Shown: positions 42,496-51,464, numbered from the stretch's first letter. The stretch: DNA of 52,511 nt from Bacteroidales bacterium (GCA_017437755.1 JAFRXI010000035.1:1-52511); one strand, 5' to 3'. Numbers and translations: made by a program. The notes: a model not told the origin generated them from the letters alone.

Positions 42496-43644
42496 ATGAG
42501 ACGAAGAGAATTCCTAAGGGATGCGGCGGTGGGTGCCGCAGCCATGGCACTGGCAGGATGCGGGCAAGGGATTGCAGGCAGGGCCGGCAAGGGGCCCAAG
42601 GCCTACAAGGTGGGCGGGAAAGAGCGGATGAAACTGTCGTTCTATCCGTATGAGCTGGAACTGCGCCATGTTTTCACGGTTGCCTCCTACTCCAGGAAAA
42701 CCACTCCCGGAGTCCAGGTAACAATTGACTATGACGGGTTTACGGGATACGGAGAGGCCTCCATGCCGCCCTACCTCGGGCAGACGGTGGAAAGCGTCAC
42801 CTCCTTTCTGGCAAAGGTGGACCTGGGCCAGTTCCCAGACCCCTTCATGATGGAAGACATCCTCGCCTACGTAGACAGCCTCTCCCCCGGCGACTCGGCC
42901 GCGAAGGCCGCAGTGGACATAGCCCTTCACGACCTGGTGGGGAAACTCCTCGGCCAGCCGTGGTACCGGATCTGGGGGCTGGACCCCTCCAAGGCGCCGT
43001 CCACCACCTTCACCATAGGAATCGACACCCCGGAGGTGGTAAGGGAGAAAACCCTTGAATGTGCCGGCCGGTTCAACATATTAAAGGTAAAGGTTGGCCT
43101 GGACACCGATGAGGAGATGATCCGGACCATCCGGTCGGTCACCGGCCTGCCCCTTGCCGTAGATGCCAACCAGGGTTGGAAAGACCGCGAAAAAGCCCTT
43201 GACGAGATATTCTGGCTGAAGGAACAGGGCGTGGTTATGGTGGAGCAGCCGATGGCCAGGGAAAGACTCGACGACAACGCCTGGCTGACCGAGCATTCCC
43301 CCCTACCGGTCTATGCCGATGAGGCCATACAGCGTCTGGCCGACCTTCCGTCGATCAAGGGAGCATACTCCGGCATAAACATCAAACTGATGAAGTGCAC
43401 CGGCATGCGGGAAGCCTGGAAAATGGCCGCGTACGCCCGTGCCGAGGGCATGAAGGTAATGCTAGGCTGCATGACGGAGACCTCCTGCGCCGTGAGCGCC
43501 GCCGCCCAGCTATCGCCCATCGCCGACTTTGCCGACCTGGACGGTAACCTGTTGATTTCCAACGACCTGTTCACAGGGATGACGGTCAAGAAGGGCCTCA
43601 TCACCCTCCCCGACCGTCCCGGTATAGGTATAATCAAAAAATAA
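42496..43644 (+). CDS. Dipeptide epimerase (enolase superfamily) with Tat lipoprotein signal
   Basis: This roughly 382-residue enolase-superfamily member is like L-Ala-D/L-Glu epimerases, which recycle or modify peptidoglycan-derived dipeptides. Catalytic features are the KxK lysine (KVKVGLD), metal ligands Asp (VDANQGW), Glu (MVEQP) and Asp (YADEA), and the second lysine in INIKLMKC. The N-terminus has a twin-arginine motif RRREFLR, a hydrophobic stretch and a lipobox (MALAGC), so it is predicted to be exported folded and lipid-anchored. The ATG at 42496 is preferred over 42490 because it places the basic signal directly at the start. It converges with the TolC gene 12 bases on. Confidence 0.86.
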   Translation: MRRREFLRDAAVGAAAMALAGCGQGIAGRAGKGPKAYKVGGKERMKLSFYPYELELRHVFTVASYSRKTTPGVQVTIDYDGFTGYGEASMPPYLGQTVESVTSFLAKVDLGQFPDPFMMEDILAYVDSLSPGDSAAKAAVDIALHDLVGKLLGQPWYRIWGLDPSKAPSTTFTIGIDTPEVVREKTLECAGRFNILKVKVGLDTDEEMIRTIRSVTGLPLAVDANQGWKDREKALDEIFWLKEQGVVMVEQPMARERLDDNAWLTEHSPLPVYADEAIQRLADLPSIKGAYSGINIKLMKCTGMREAWKMAAYARAEGMKVMLGCMTETSCAVSAAAQLSPIADFADLDGNLLISNDLFTGMTVKKGLITLPDRPGIGIIKK

Positions 43645-43656
43645 CCTGCCCGGTTT

Positions 43657-44991
43657 TCAGAGTGCGCCGCCGCGGTAGAAGTCCAGCAGGCGGGTCTGGA
43701 AAAGGTATTCATAGGAGGCCTGGACCAGGTCGGAAGCAGCCTTCAGGTACTGGTTCTTGGACTCGTTGAACTCGGTGATGGTGGCCTTGCCGTTCTCATA
43801 GCGGGCGGTCACCAGGTTGAAGGCCTCCTCATAACTTGCCGACGCCGTGAGCGAAGACGTATACTTCTCCCTTGCGGCCAGCGCATTGTAATAGGCCTGC
43901 TGTATTTCCTTGTAGAGAGACTTCTTCACGCTTTCCAGCCGGAGTGCCTGGCTCTCCTTCCCGAGTTTGGCGCTCCGGATTCCGTTTCTGGTTGCGAACT
44001 TATTGAAAATGGGAATGTTAAGGCTGATTCCAACGTATTGGCTGAAGTTGTTGGACAACTGGTCCCAGAAGCCCGACTGGGGGATATTCTGCGAGGTTGT
44101 ATAGTAGTTTGAGCCGATTCCGCCGCTCAGCGAAAGCGAAGGATACAGGCTGCTCTTTGCAAGGGCGATGGTGGCGTCGGAACTCTGCAGGCGAAGCTGC
44201 TCGGCCCGGACGGACGACTTGTTCTCCACCGCCGAGGCGAAAATGCTCTCGGGGCTGGGAAGAAGCCTTTCCTCCAGGGATCCCGCTCCTTCGGGCGAAG
44301 CGATCGTGAACCCCTCGGGCGAAGGCAGTTCCAGCAACTGCGCCAGTTCCAGGAGCGAGAGCGAGAGCTCGTTCCCGGCCTGCACGAGGGTAACCCGGCT
44401 CTGGGTCAGGGAGGCCTTCTGCTGGGCGACCTCGGCCTGGGTGGCCTTGCCGGCGAGGAGCATCTCCGCAAGACGGTTCACCTGGGCCGAATCAATCTGG
44501 ATCTGCCTCTCTGCAACGCCCAGGATCTCCTGGTTATAAAGTATTTGGAAGAACGACCTTGCCACTGCGACCCGGATGTCGTCGCGGGCTTTCTCAAGGT
44601 CCTGCACCGCCGCTTCCAGGTTCAGGCTGCCGATCTTGATATTGTTCCTGGCCCTGAAACCGTTGAAAAGACTTACCCCCGAACCGATTGAGAAACTGGT
44701 CGAAGTGGTATTGGTATTGGCATAGGTGTTGTCGGCGGTAAGCCCGCGCCCGAACGACAGGTTCTCCGATGCCGAAGCTGAAAGCGACGGCAGCCTGTCC
44801 AGCTTGGTGGTACTGAGTTCGATGGAATCGCGGTCGATCGTATTCTGCCGGGAAAGGAGGTCGATATTGTGTTCCAGGGCCCAGTCGATGCACTCGGACA
44901 GAGTCCAGGCGTGCGAGAGGTCCTGTGAGTTCGCCTCCACTCCCCACATCAACGCAACAGCCACGGCTGCAAGCAAATGACACTTTTTCAT
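43657..44991 (-). CDS. TolC-family outer-membrane efflux protein
   Basis: This 444-residue protein has a signal peptide (MKKCHLLAAVAVALMWG). Two OEP repeats follow, with long helical hairpins (about 45-240 and 255-440). Examples are SLSASASENLSFGRGL, ARSFFQILYNQEILGVAERQI, LSLSGGIGSNYYTTS and VGISLNIPIFNKFATRNGIRSAK. It forms the outer-membrane exit duct of a tripartite exporter. It is the last gene of the five-gene efflux operon starting at 49336, six bases after the adaptor stop. Confidence 0.92.
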   Translation of the reverse strand: MKKCHLLAAVAVALMWGVEANSQDLSHAWTLSECIDWALEHNIDLLSRQNTIDRDSIELSTTKLDRLPSLSASASENLSFGRGLTADNTYANTNTTSTSFSIGSGVSLFNGFRARNNIKIGSLNLEAAVQDLEKARDDIRVAVARSFFQILYNQEILGVAERQIQIDSAQVNRLAEMLLAGKATQAEVAQQKASLTQSRVTLVQAGNELSLSLLELAQLLELPSPEGFTIASPEGAGSLEERLLPSPESIFASAVENKSSVRAEQLRLQSSDATIALAKSSLYPSLSLSGGIGSNYYTTSQNIPQSGFWDQLSNNFSQYVGISLNIPIFNKFATRNGIRSAKLGKESQALRLESVKKSLYKEIQQAYYNALAAREKYTSSLTASASYEEAFNLVTARYENGKATITEFNESKNQYLKAASDLVQASYEYLFQTRLLDFYRGGAL

Positions 44992-44997
44992 GGCAGG

Positions 44998-46089
44998 TTA
45001 CTTAACGTTGATTATCTTGTTTCCCCTGAGGGTCTCCCCTCCTTCCAGGCCTCCGGTTATCTGGATATTGATTCCGTCACTCACACCGGTGGTGACGCTG
45101 CGCTTGACGTAGGAACCAGCCTCGGAGATGTATACGAAGGTGCTGTCGCCCTCGAACGAAAGGGTGCTTTCCGGGATTGAAAGAACCTGCAGGGCCTGCT
45201 GGAGCACTATCTGTGCGTTGGCGCTGTATCCGGAACGGATGGTAACCCCTTCCGGCACCTTGACTGAAGCCTTGATCTCGAACTGGTTGGTTCCGTTGTT
45301 CTCGGTTGCCTTGGGCGAAATATACTCGAGCACCGCATCCAGTGAGACATCGGGAAGGGCACCCACGGTAATCTTCACCGGCATCCCCACTGAAAGGCGC
45401 CCCACCTCGGTCTCGTCGATATTGCCGTCGAAGATGAGGTCGTCCATGTCGGCCACCGTGGCGATGGTGGTACCGTCGTTGAAGGTATTGGAGTTGATGA
45501 CCGAGTTCCCCACCTTCACCGGGATGTCCAGGATAAGGCCGGAAATGGTGGACCTTACCAGGGTGGAACTACCTGATTTATTGGAAGATGACACTCCGTC
45601 GCGGATAATCTCCAGGGATTCCTTGGCCGAGGCAAGTTCCTCCTTCGCCTGGTTGTAGGCCTGCAGCACCCTGTCGTATTCCTCGGCCGAGACCAGGCCC
45701 TTCTCATGGAGGGGCTTCTCGCGGTCGTAGTCGGTCTTGGCCTGCTTCAGGTTCAGTTCCGCAAGGCGGACCCGGCTCTGAGCCGAGCTGAGCGACGACA
45801 TGTCGGGAATCACCTTCACCTTGGCGATGATCTCATTCTGCTTGACTGTCTGGCCGGCCTCCTTGTACAGTTCGGCTATGATGCCGCTTATCTGGGGCTT
45901 GATGTTGACCTCGTCCCGGGGCTGGATCTTGCCGGTCACTATGGTGGACTTCACGATGTCAGTAACCGCGGGAGTTATTTCCTGATACAGCTCCGGCTTG
46001 GGACGGGACCTCTTGAAAAGATAGTAGAAGGTCCCCAGGAACAGAAGGCTTACCAAAATGATAATCAGGTACTTGAAAAACTTTTTCAT
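44998..46089 (-). CDS. MacA/HlyD-type periplasmic adaptor
   Basis: This 363-residue membrane-fusion protein has one N-terminal membrane anchor (about 7-25). A biotinyl-lipoyl-like half (GKIQPRDEVNIKPQISGIIAEL) is followed by a helical hairpin (about 95-150) and a second lipoyl half (STISGLILDIPVKVGNSV). A beta-barrel with GMPVKITVGALPD comes next. It connects the inner-membrane permease to TolC. Order and spacing place it in the MacAB-like operon with two permeases upstream and tolC downstream. Confidence 0.92.
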   Translation of the reverse strand: MKKFFKYLIIILVSLLFLGTFYYLFKRSRPKPELYQEITPAVTDIVKSTIVTGKIQPRDEVNIKPQISGIIAELYKEAGQTVKQNEIIAKVKVIPDMSSLSSAQSRVRLAELNLKQAKTDYDREKPLHEKGLVSAEEYDRVLQAYNQAKEELASAKESLEIIRDGVSSSNKSGSSTLVRSTISGLILDIPVKVGNSVINSNTFNDGTTIATVADMDDLIFDGNIDETEVGRLSVGMPVKITVGALPDVSLDAVLEYISPKATENNGTNQFEIKASVKVPEGVTIRSGYSANAQIVLQQALQVLSIPESTLSFEGDSTFVYISEAGSYVKRSVTTGVSDGINIQITGGLEGGETLRGNKIINVK

Positions 46090-46104
46090 ATAGCGTTACG
46101 TTTT

Positions 46105-47349
46105 TTATTCATCTCTCATTGCATCAACCGGCTTTATTTCCATGGCGCGGAGCGAGGGGGCCAGCCCGGCCAGTACGCCCAGGACCGTCAGCAGCATGGC
46201 CGACAGCAGCGCCATGGAGAACCCCACCTGGAATTCGGCCTTCAGGATTCCGTCGGTGGTCATGGCCAGTTCCACCACCGACAGCACTCCCACCCCGAAC
46301 ACGATTCCGGCCAGACCGGATGCCAGGGTAAGGATGATGCTCTCCGATATGATTTGGGAAAGGATCATCCCGGGAGTGGCCCCGATGGCCCGGCGGATTC
46401 CTATTTCAACCGTCCTCTCCCGCACCGACACCATCATGATGTTGGAAACCCCTATCGCCCCGGCCAGTATGGTTCCAAGGCCGATCAGCCATATAAGGAA
46501 GTTGATACCCTTGAAAAGGCTGTCCACGATTCCGAAAATGAGCTGGGTGTTCATCATCTCGATGGCCCTTTCGTCGGAAGGGTCGATGAAGTGCTGCCGG
46601 GCGATGATTTCCCTCACACGCGGGACGATATCGCTTACGGTCACCCCTTCTTGAGCCGTGAAACACAGAAGATCGATAACTTCACCGGTATTATAAGCCC
46701 TTCTGACAAGGGATATAGGCATTGTCACTGTCTCGTCGGCACTGCCGTTGATGCTTATGTTGCCGTTGTTGAAATCTACGCCCACCACCGTGTAGTACAT
46801 ACCGTCCACCCGGATGGTCTCGCCGCAGGGGTCGCCCCCCTGCGGGAAAAGGTTGTTGTATATCTTCTTCCCTATCACGCAGACTTTCCGCTCGGCGGAT
46901 ACGTCCATGTCGTTGATATAGCGTCCGTAAGCCAGCTGGGGCGACTCTATGGAGGAATAATTGGAATACACACCCTTGATGGAACAGCTGGCGGTAAACT
47001 CTCCCAGCTCGGCAGTCTTGCCCCAGAACGATACTATGGGGCTCACCACGTCCACCTCCGGGACAAGGGCCTTGACGCGGGAAGCGTCGGTGTAGGTCAT
47101 ATCCCAGGAACGGCCTTTCTTGAACCCCTTGTACGGCTTGGTGGTATTCTCCGCGAAGGCCAGGCACGTATTGGTTGCAAAGCCCTCGAAGTTCTTCTCC
47201 ATCAGTTGCTTAAGGCCCTTTCCGCCGCCCGCCAGGAGAATGAGCATGAACACGCCCCAGAACACCCCGAAGCCCGTAAGCAGGCTCCGGCTCCGGTTCC
47301 TGGTGATGGAGTCCATCACTTCCGCAAAACTGTCACGATCGAATCTCAT
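46105..47349 (-). CDS. MacB-type ABC permease, second subunit
   Basis: This 414-residue FtsX/MacB-like permease has an N-terminal membrane helix (about 20-42), a large periplasmic MacB_PCD domain (about 45-265), and three C-terminal helices. The conserved cytoplasmic loop is VRERTVEIGIRRAIGATPGMIL, and the terminal AMEIKPVDAMRDE is typical. It shares four bases with the upstream permease gene. The two paralogues probably form a heterodimer driven by the ATPase at 48614. Confidence 0.92.
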   Translation of the reverse strand: MRFDRDSFAEVMDSITRNRSRSLLTGFGVFWGVFMLILLAGGGKGLKQLMEKNFEGFATNTCLAFAENTTKPYKGFKKGRSWDMTYTDASRVKALVPEVDVVSPIVSFWGKTAELGEFTASCSIKGVYSNYSSIESPQLAYGRYINDMDVSAERKVCVIGKKIYNNLFPQGGDPCGETIRVDGMYYTVVGVDFNNGNISINGSADETVTMPISLVRRAYNTGEVIDLLCFTAQEGVTVSDIVPRVREIIARQHFIDPSDERAIEMMNTQLIFGIVDSLFKGINFLIWLIGLGTILAGAIGVSNIMMVSVRERTVEIGIRRAIGATPGMILSQIISESIILTLASGLAGIVFGVGVLSVVELAMTTDGILKAEFQVGFSMALLSAMLLTVLGVLAGLAPSLRAMEIKPVDAMRDE

Positions 47350-48617
47350 TCCGCCCTCAACGCTTCAATAGGTTTGACCCGTGAGGCCTTCCGCGCCGGA
47401 GCAAGACCGGCGATGGTCCCCGCAACTATCAGCAGCAGAGTAGCTTCCAGCGCCACGGAAAGTCCCACGGTGGGATTCTCCAGTATATGGATCTCCGTAA
47501 AGCCGACGTTCACGGAATTCTGCCCGATGGTCCTGTCCATCACCTCGCATGCCAACATTCCCAGCAGCATGCCTATATATCCGAACACGGCCGTAATGGT
47601 AACACTCTCAGCCACAATGAGTTTAAGGATTGCTCCGGGCTTTGCCCCGATAGCCTTCCGGATTCCGAACTCGTGGGTCCGTTCCTTCACCGAGATGAGC
47701 ATGATGTTGGACACGCCCACGATTCCGCTTACCAGCGTCAGCACGCCCAGGATCCAAAGGAAGGTGGCAAGGATGTTCTGGGCCTTGGTCATCCTAAGGT
47801 TCCCCAGTTTCCGGTTCCAAATCCAGAGAGCCCGTTCGTCGGTGGGGTCGGCGTCGTGCCGGGACTTGATCCGGGAGCCGAAGGCCTGATTGAAGTCTTC
47901 GTTTTCCTTTTCGGTTTCGAGCCCCCTGGTGGTGAACACGATGGTTCCCAGGTTGTCGCCGTTTCCCTCGATCACCTGCATGGTGCTGAACGGGGCAAAC
48001 GCCTCGCCGCCCATGCGGCTCTCGTCGGTATGGAAGAGCCCCGTCACGACAAACGCCTGGTCACCGGCCTTCAACCACTTCCCTATCAGGTCCTTAGGCT
48101 GCATCCTGGTGCCCTCCAGAAGAGCTTTGGCCGTATTTGTACCAATCACTATCCCTTTCCTCCTCTCGGATATGTCAATGGGGTTGATGAAACGGCCCTC
48201 GCTCATGTTCACCTTATTTATATTGCTGAATCCGGGATTGACCCCGACGAGGGAAACACGTACCGAATTGGTCCCGTAAACGAGGTTCACGTTTCGGCCC
48301 GAGGTCGTGGGAGACACATCCACTATGTTCTCGCTGAACTCAGCGCCGGAAAGGAGAGAGGCGTCTCCCTTGTCAAGCCGGATCCAGCGGCCCTGCTTGT
48401 ATCCGGCATAGGGCTTTGAAGTGAATCCGCCCCAAACCTGGACCGAGTTCTTCACAAAGTCGTCGCTGTTGCCCATGAAGGCGTTCATGAGGCCGTTTCC
48501 GGCCCCAAGGAGGCAGATGAGAAGGAATATCCCCCAGCTTACCGCAAAACCCGTGAGGGCCGTGCGGAGCTTGTTGCCAGAGACGGTACTCCATATTTCA
48601 TTAATAAGGTCTCTCAT
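47346..48617 (-). CDS. MacB-type ABC permease, first subunit
   Basis: This 423-residue paralogue of the next gene has the same layout: N-terminal helix, periplasmic domain (about 45-290), three C-terminal helices, the coupling loop VKERTHEFGIRKAIGAKPGAIL, and the ending ASRVKPIEALRAE. It overlaps the ATPase stop and the next permease start by four bases each. Unlike MacB of E. coli, the ATPase is a separate polypeptide. Confidence 0.92.
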   Translation of the reverse strand: MRDLINEIWSTVSGNKLRTALTGFAVSWGIFLLICLLGAGNGLMNAFMGNSDDFVKNSVQVWGGFTSKPYAGYKQGRWIRLDKGDASLLSGAEFSENIVDVSPTTSGRNVNLVYGTNSVRVSLVGVNPGFSNINKVNMSEGRFINPIDISERRKGIVIGTNTAKALLEGTRMQPKDLIGKWLKAGDQAFVVTGLFHTDESRMGGEAFAPFSTMQVIEGNGDNLGTIVFTTRGLETEKENEDFNQAFGSRIKSRHDADPTDERALWIWNRKLGNLRMTKAQNILATFLWILGVLTLVSGIVGVSNIMLISVKERTHEFGIRKAIGAKPGAILKLIVAESVTITAVFGYIGMLLGMLACEVMDRTIGQNSVNVGFTEIHILENPTVGLSVALEATLLLIVAGTIAGLAPARKASRVKPIEALRAE

Positions 48618-49336
48618 TTCATTATGCCGCCAGCGCCGAAAGGAGAGGCATCATGCCTTGCATTGGCCTCGATCTCCCCTATCATGCCATCCTTTATATG
48701 GACTATCTTGTTTGTGAAATTTGCCACGCCGCTCTCGTGGGTAACCACTATCACCGTCATGTTTTCGGTGCGGTTGAGTTCGGACAGAAGCTCCATTATC
48801 TCAACCGAGGTCCTGGAGTCAAGGGCACCGGTAGGCTCGTCTGCCAGGATAATGCTGGGCTTTGTGATAAGGGCCCGGGCTATGGCGACCCTCTGCTTCT
48901 GGCCGCCAGACATCTCGGAAGGGTAATGCCCGGCCCATTCTTTCAGTCCAAGCCTTTCCAGATAATCCATGGCCATCTGGCGGCGCTTCTTCCGTGGCAC
49001 GCCCTGGTACAGAAGGGGCAGTTCAACGTTCTCCACCGCGGTCTTGAACCCAATCAGGTTGTAGGACTGGAAAATAAAGCCTATCAATCGGTTACGATAA
49101 TTGGCAGCCTCTTTCTCAGAGAGGTTCCAGATGAGTTTCCCGTCAATCCGGTACTCCCCGGAATCGTAATTGTCAAGTATGCCGAGTATGTTGAGAAGGG
49201 TTGATTTTCCCGATCCTGACGCCCCCATTATGGATACGAATTCCCCCCTTTCGATCCCGAGGGTCACTCCCTTGAGTACATGCAGGGGCTGGGCTCCGTA
49301 GTAAGTCTTGTTTATATCCTTCAGCTCGATAAGCAT
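48614..49336 (-). CDS. ABC ATPase of the MacAB/LolD type
   Basis: This 240-residue ATPase has Walker A GASGSGKSTLLN, the Q-loop region LIGFIFQSYNLIG, a full signature MSGGQKQRVAIARAL, Walker B IILADEPTGALD and the switch His (VVTHE). It belongs to the group that drives MacB/LolCE-type mechanotransmission permeases. It is the first gene of the five-gene operon. The promoter and GntR-like operator lie 21-75 bases upstream. Confidence 0.94.
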   Translation of the reverse strand: MLIELKDINKTYYGAQPLHVLKGVTLGIERGEFVSIMGASGSGKSTLLNILGILDNYDSGEYRIDGKLIWNLSEKEAANYRNRLIGFIFQSYNLIGFKTAVENVELPLLYQGVPRKKRRQMAMDYLERLGLKEWAGHYPSEMSGGQKQRVAIARALITKPSIILADEPTGALDSRTSVEIMELLSELNRTENMTVIVVTHESGVANFTNKIVHIKDGMIGEIEANARHDASPFGAGGIMK

Positions 49337-49356
49337 AAGGCCAGGTTCTTTGATAC

Positions 49357-49377
49357 TGTATTAGTCTACTATTACAC
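49357..49377 (-). promoter_or_regulatory. Candidate GntR/YtrA operator, site 2
   Basis: TGTATTAGTCTACTATTACAC matches site 1 (42373-42393) at 18 of 21 positions (core TGTATTAGT...TACAC). It lies two bases downstream of the -7 box, exactly as at site 1, and 20 bases before the ATPase ATG at 49336. Confidence 0.72.
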
Positions 49378-49379
49378 TG

Positions 49380-49411
49380 CAAAGATATATGCAATTTTTT
49401 TATTATGCAAA
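49380..49411 (-). promoter_or_regulatory. Promoter (-33/-7) of the MacAB-TolC operon
   Basis: On the minus strand TTTG (49408-49411) is followed after 20 bases by TATCTTTG (49380-49387). The TGCAAA next to the operator is also shared with the ABC-GntR promoter. Confidence 0.72.
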
Positions 49412-49444
49412 TATCAGGCTGAAAAATTTGCAAATCCGATATAT

Positions 49445-49480
49445 AAAAAAGACAGCCCCCCGGGCGCACCGGGAGGCTGT
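49445..49480 (-). terminator. Intrinsic terminator of the small protein-phosphatase operon
   Basis: ACAGCCCCCCGG (49452-49463) pairs with CCGGGAGGCTGT (49469-49480), with one mismatch. On the minus strand it is followed by six T (49445-49450). It is 24 bases after the lipoprotein stop. Confidence 0.78.
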
Positions 49481-49504
49481 TACTGAATGGATCGTTGCCC
49501 CAGG

Positions 49505-51457
49505 CTATTCCAGAAGAAGTGCCTTGAGGGTGGAGATTTCGTCGGAGGTAAGGGGCTTGACTTCTGGCATTTCAGGGTCCTGGGTCATTGCCCAGGCGGT
49601 GACTTTCTCCTGCATGTCGCTTCCCGTGAATGAAGGATGCAGATAGTTTGTCACAAACTTTTTGAAAGCGTACTCGGAACTGGATTCAGAACGTACGCGA
49701 CGGTTGCCGCAGAATGTCGTAAGCTCATAGTCCTGCGACAAGTCGCTCTCTGCCACACCCAGCAGGGCCTCGATCAGGAAAGCCAGGGTTCCGGTACGGT
49801 CGGCGCCCCCATAGCAATGGAAATAGACCACCCTCCCCTCGGAAAGCTTGTGGATGATAAAACGTATTGCAACCTGATAAAGTCCGGCAGTAACTCCATG
49901 TTCCCCATCCTGGTACATCAGTTGCTGAACCGGCAGGTTAAGGTAGCAAGTCACATTCTGTGATGCCTGCTGGACGGGCGCATAATAGGATCCGGCATTC
50001 TCCACCGGGAAACGAGCCGGATTGGTGGGATCATTGTTGTTGGTGGCGGCAGCACTGTAACGTCCGCGAAGGTCCAGGTCAACCTGGAAGCCTATGGAGT
50101 CACGCAGGCTCTGGCACTGGTTGCCGTCATCAAGCCTGTATCCGCGGTAGATCCTGGCATAAGCCACATGCCTGCCGCCTTCGGCCTGCCAGCCGCCCAG
50201 GTCGCGGACATTTACGATGCCTCCTCCGTCAATCATCCTGAGCGGGCCGAACGGGGTGAAGCACCCTTCACGGACAATGGCAGAACCTCGGACAAGTTTA
50301 TAGAAATACCGCCTGCCTGGAATCATGTTATACAATTCGGCCTTTCCATTGGAAGTCTTTTTGACCTTTGCAACGTCCTTATACAACGGGTCGAAGGAAA
50401 GGACCACGGCGGAAGCATTTGTCCCGCTCAAGACAACAGGGTCACAGCCAATCTGCCTGACATAACTTGGCACTACCGTACGGGTATAGCCGTTTTGGCC
50501 GCAATCGGACGGGTAGGTTGCCGAAGCATTGTTGAGATAACTCCTTACCGAAGAAGGAACGATATCCAGGTCGCCACTGGAGATGAAGAACGTGTTCCCG
50601 TTGGAGGTAAGGCTGACCGTGCGGAACTTGCCGCGGTTGAAGGAGACTGACTTTGAGTAGCGGAACGAGCCCTGGTCGCCGTTGGAACAGTGCAGGTGAA
50701 GCGTAAAACCCTGTTCCAAAACCCCGGGAAGGGTAACCAGATAGTACTGTTCCCCTTTCCTGAAGTTGCCCCCAACGGGGGCGAATGTCAGTTCGGATGC
50801 CCCGGAAGACACGCTCTGCACCGCCGGAAAACCGTCCTCGCCGAACACCGCCGAGAAGGTCCCGGCAACTGCCTCGCCTCCGTTGGCTATAAAATCGATG
50901 GAGGCGACATCGTCCCTGTCTACGGTGAACTTAAGTCCGGAGCAGACGTTGTAAAAATACAGGAAACTGCTCTTTGACCGGGCGATAGTGATGAACAGGT
51001 CGTCGGCAAAGGTGCCGGCTACAGCCGTCTGCGATGAAGGGAGCGTAGTGGTATAGACTCCGTCCTGGCAGGTTGCATCCGCATCATAGGGATAGATTGC
51101 ACGAAGCGGCCATTCATCGCCGGATGAACCCTCGCCTCCGCCTATCACCGACGGCAGGTTGCCGGTGAATTCAGCCTTGTCGGCATACTCGGTATTGGTG
51201 GAAGTGTACTTGGCCGAGGCTGTTCCGCTGAAAAGCACAATCTCATCCTGCGGGGCCCATAGGACCTTGGTAGCATCGTCGGGCGAGACCATGGTCTTGT
51301 CCTGGACATCGCCGAAGGTGGCGGTCACGACAAGCGGCTCGAAGGGAGCATCCTGAGTTTCCGGGGTCTGCGGTTCCGCAATGCAGCCGGCAAAAAGGAG
51401 ACAGAAGGCAGACAGGACAGACAGCCTTCCTGCAGAAAAGTTCCGAATCTTTCTCAT
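49505..51457 (-). CDS. Surface lipoprotein with fimbrillin-like N-terminus and tyrosine-phosphatase domain
   Basis: This is a roughly 650-residue predicted lipoprotein. The signal (MRKIRNFSAGRLSVLSAFC) ends in a lipobox FAGC, followed by a threonine/proline-rich linker. Residues about 40-290 look like the beta-sandwich of fimbrillin/Mfa-like proteins (TKVLWAPQDEIVLFSG, WPLRAIYPYDADA, FYNVCSGLKFTV). The C-terminal half (about 390-600) is a protein-tyrosine-phosphatase domain of the Y_phosphatase3 type. It has NVRDLGGW, DLRGR, and the P-loop HCYGGADRTGT (Cx5R intact). It may dephosphorylate extracellular substrates. The start at 51457 is preferred over 51484, which overlaps the preceding small gene. 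Confidence 0.82.
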   Translation of the reverse strand: MRKIRNFSAGRLSVLSAFCLLFAGCIAEPQTPETQDAPFEPLVVTATFGDVQDKTMVSPDDATKVLWAPQDEIVLFSGTASAKYTSTNTEYADKAEFTGNLPSVIGGGEGSSGDEWPLRAIYPYDADATCQDGVYTTTLPSSQTAVAGTFADDLFITIARSKSSFLYFYNVCSGLKFTVDRDDVASIDFIANGGEAVAGTFSAVFGEDGFPAVQSVSSGASELTFAPVGGNFRKGEQYYLVTLPGVLEQGFTLHLHCSNGDQGSFRYSKSVSFNRGKFRTVSLTSNGNTFFISSGDLDIVPSSVRSYLNNASATYPSDCGQNGYTRTVVPSYVRQIGCDPVVLSGTNASAVVLSFDPLYKDVAKVKKTSNGKAELYNMIPGRRYFYKLVRGSAIVREGCFTPFGPLRMIDGGGIVNVRDLGGWQAEGGRHVAYARIYRGYRLDDGNQCQSLRDSIGFQVDLDLRGRYSAAATNNNDPTNPARFPVENAGSYYAPVQQASQNVTCYLNLPVQQLMYQDGEHGVTAGLYQVAIRFIIHKLSEGRVVYFHCYGGADRTGTLAFLIEALLGVAESDLSQDYELTTFCGNRRVRSESSSEYAFKKFVTNYLHPSFTGSDMQEKVTAWAMTQDPEMPEVKPLTSDEISTLKALLLE

Positions 51458-51464
51458 CGCATTA

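Noticed and set aside
45706-47889. A 727-codon open frame on the plus strand
   Set aside because: It is antisense to the adaptor and both MacB permeases, which have clear motifs; the translation is His/Gly-rich without any family features.
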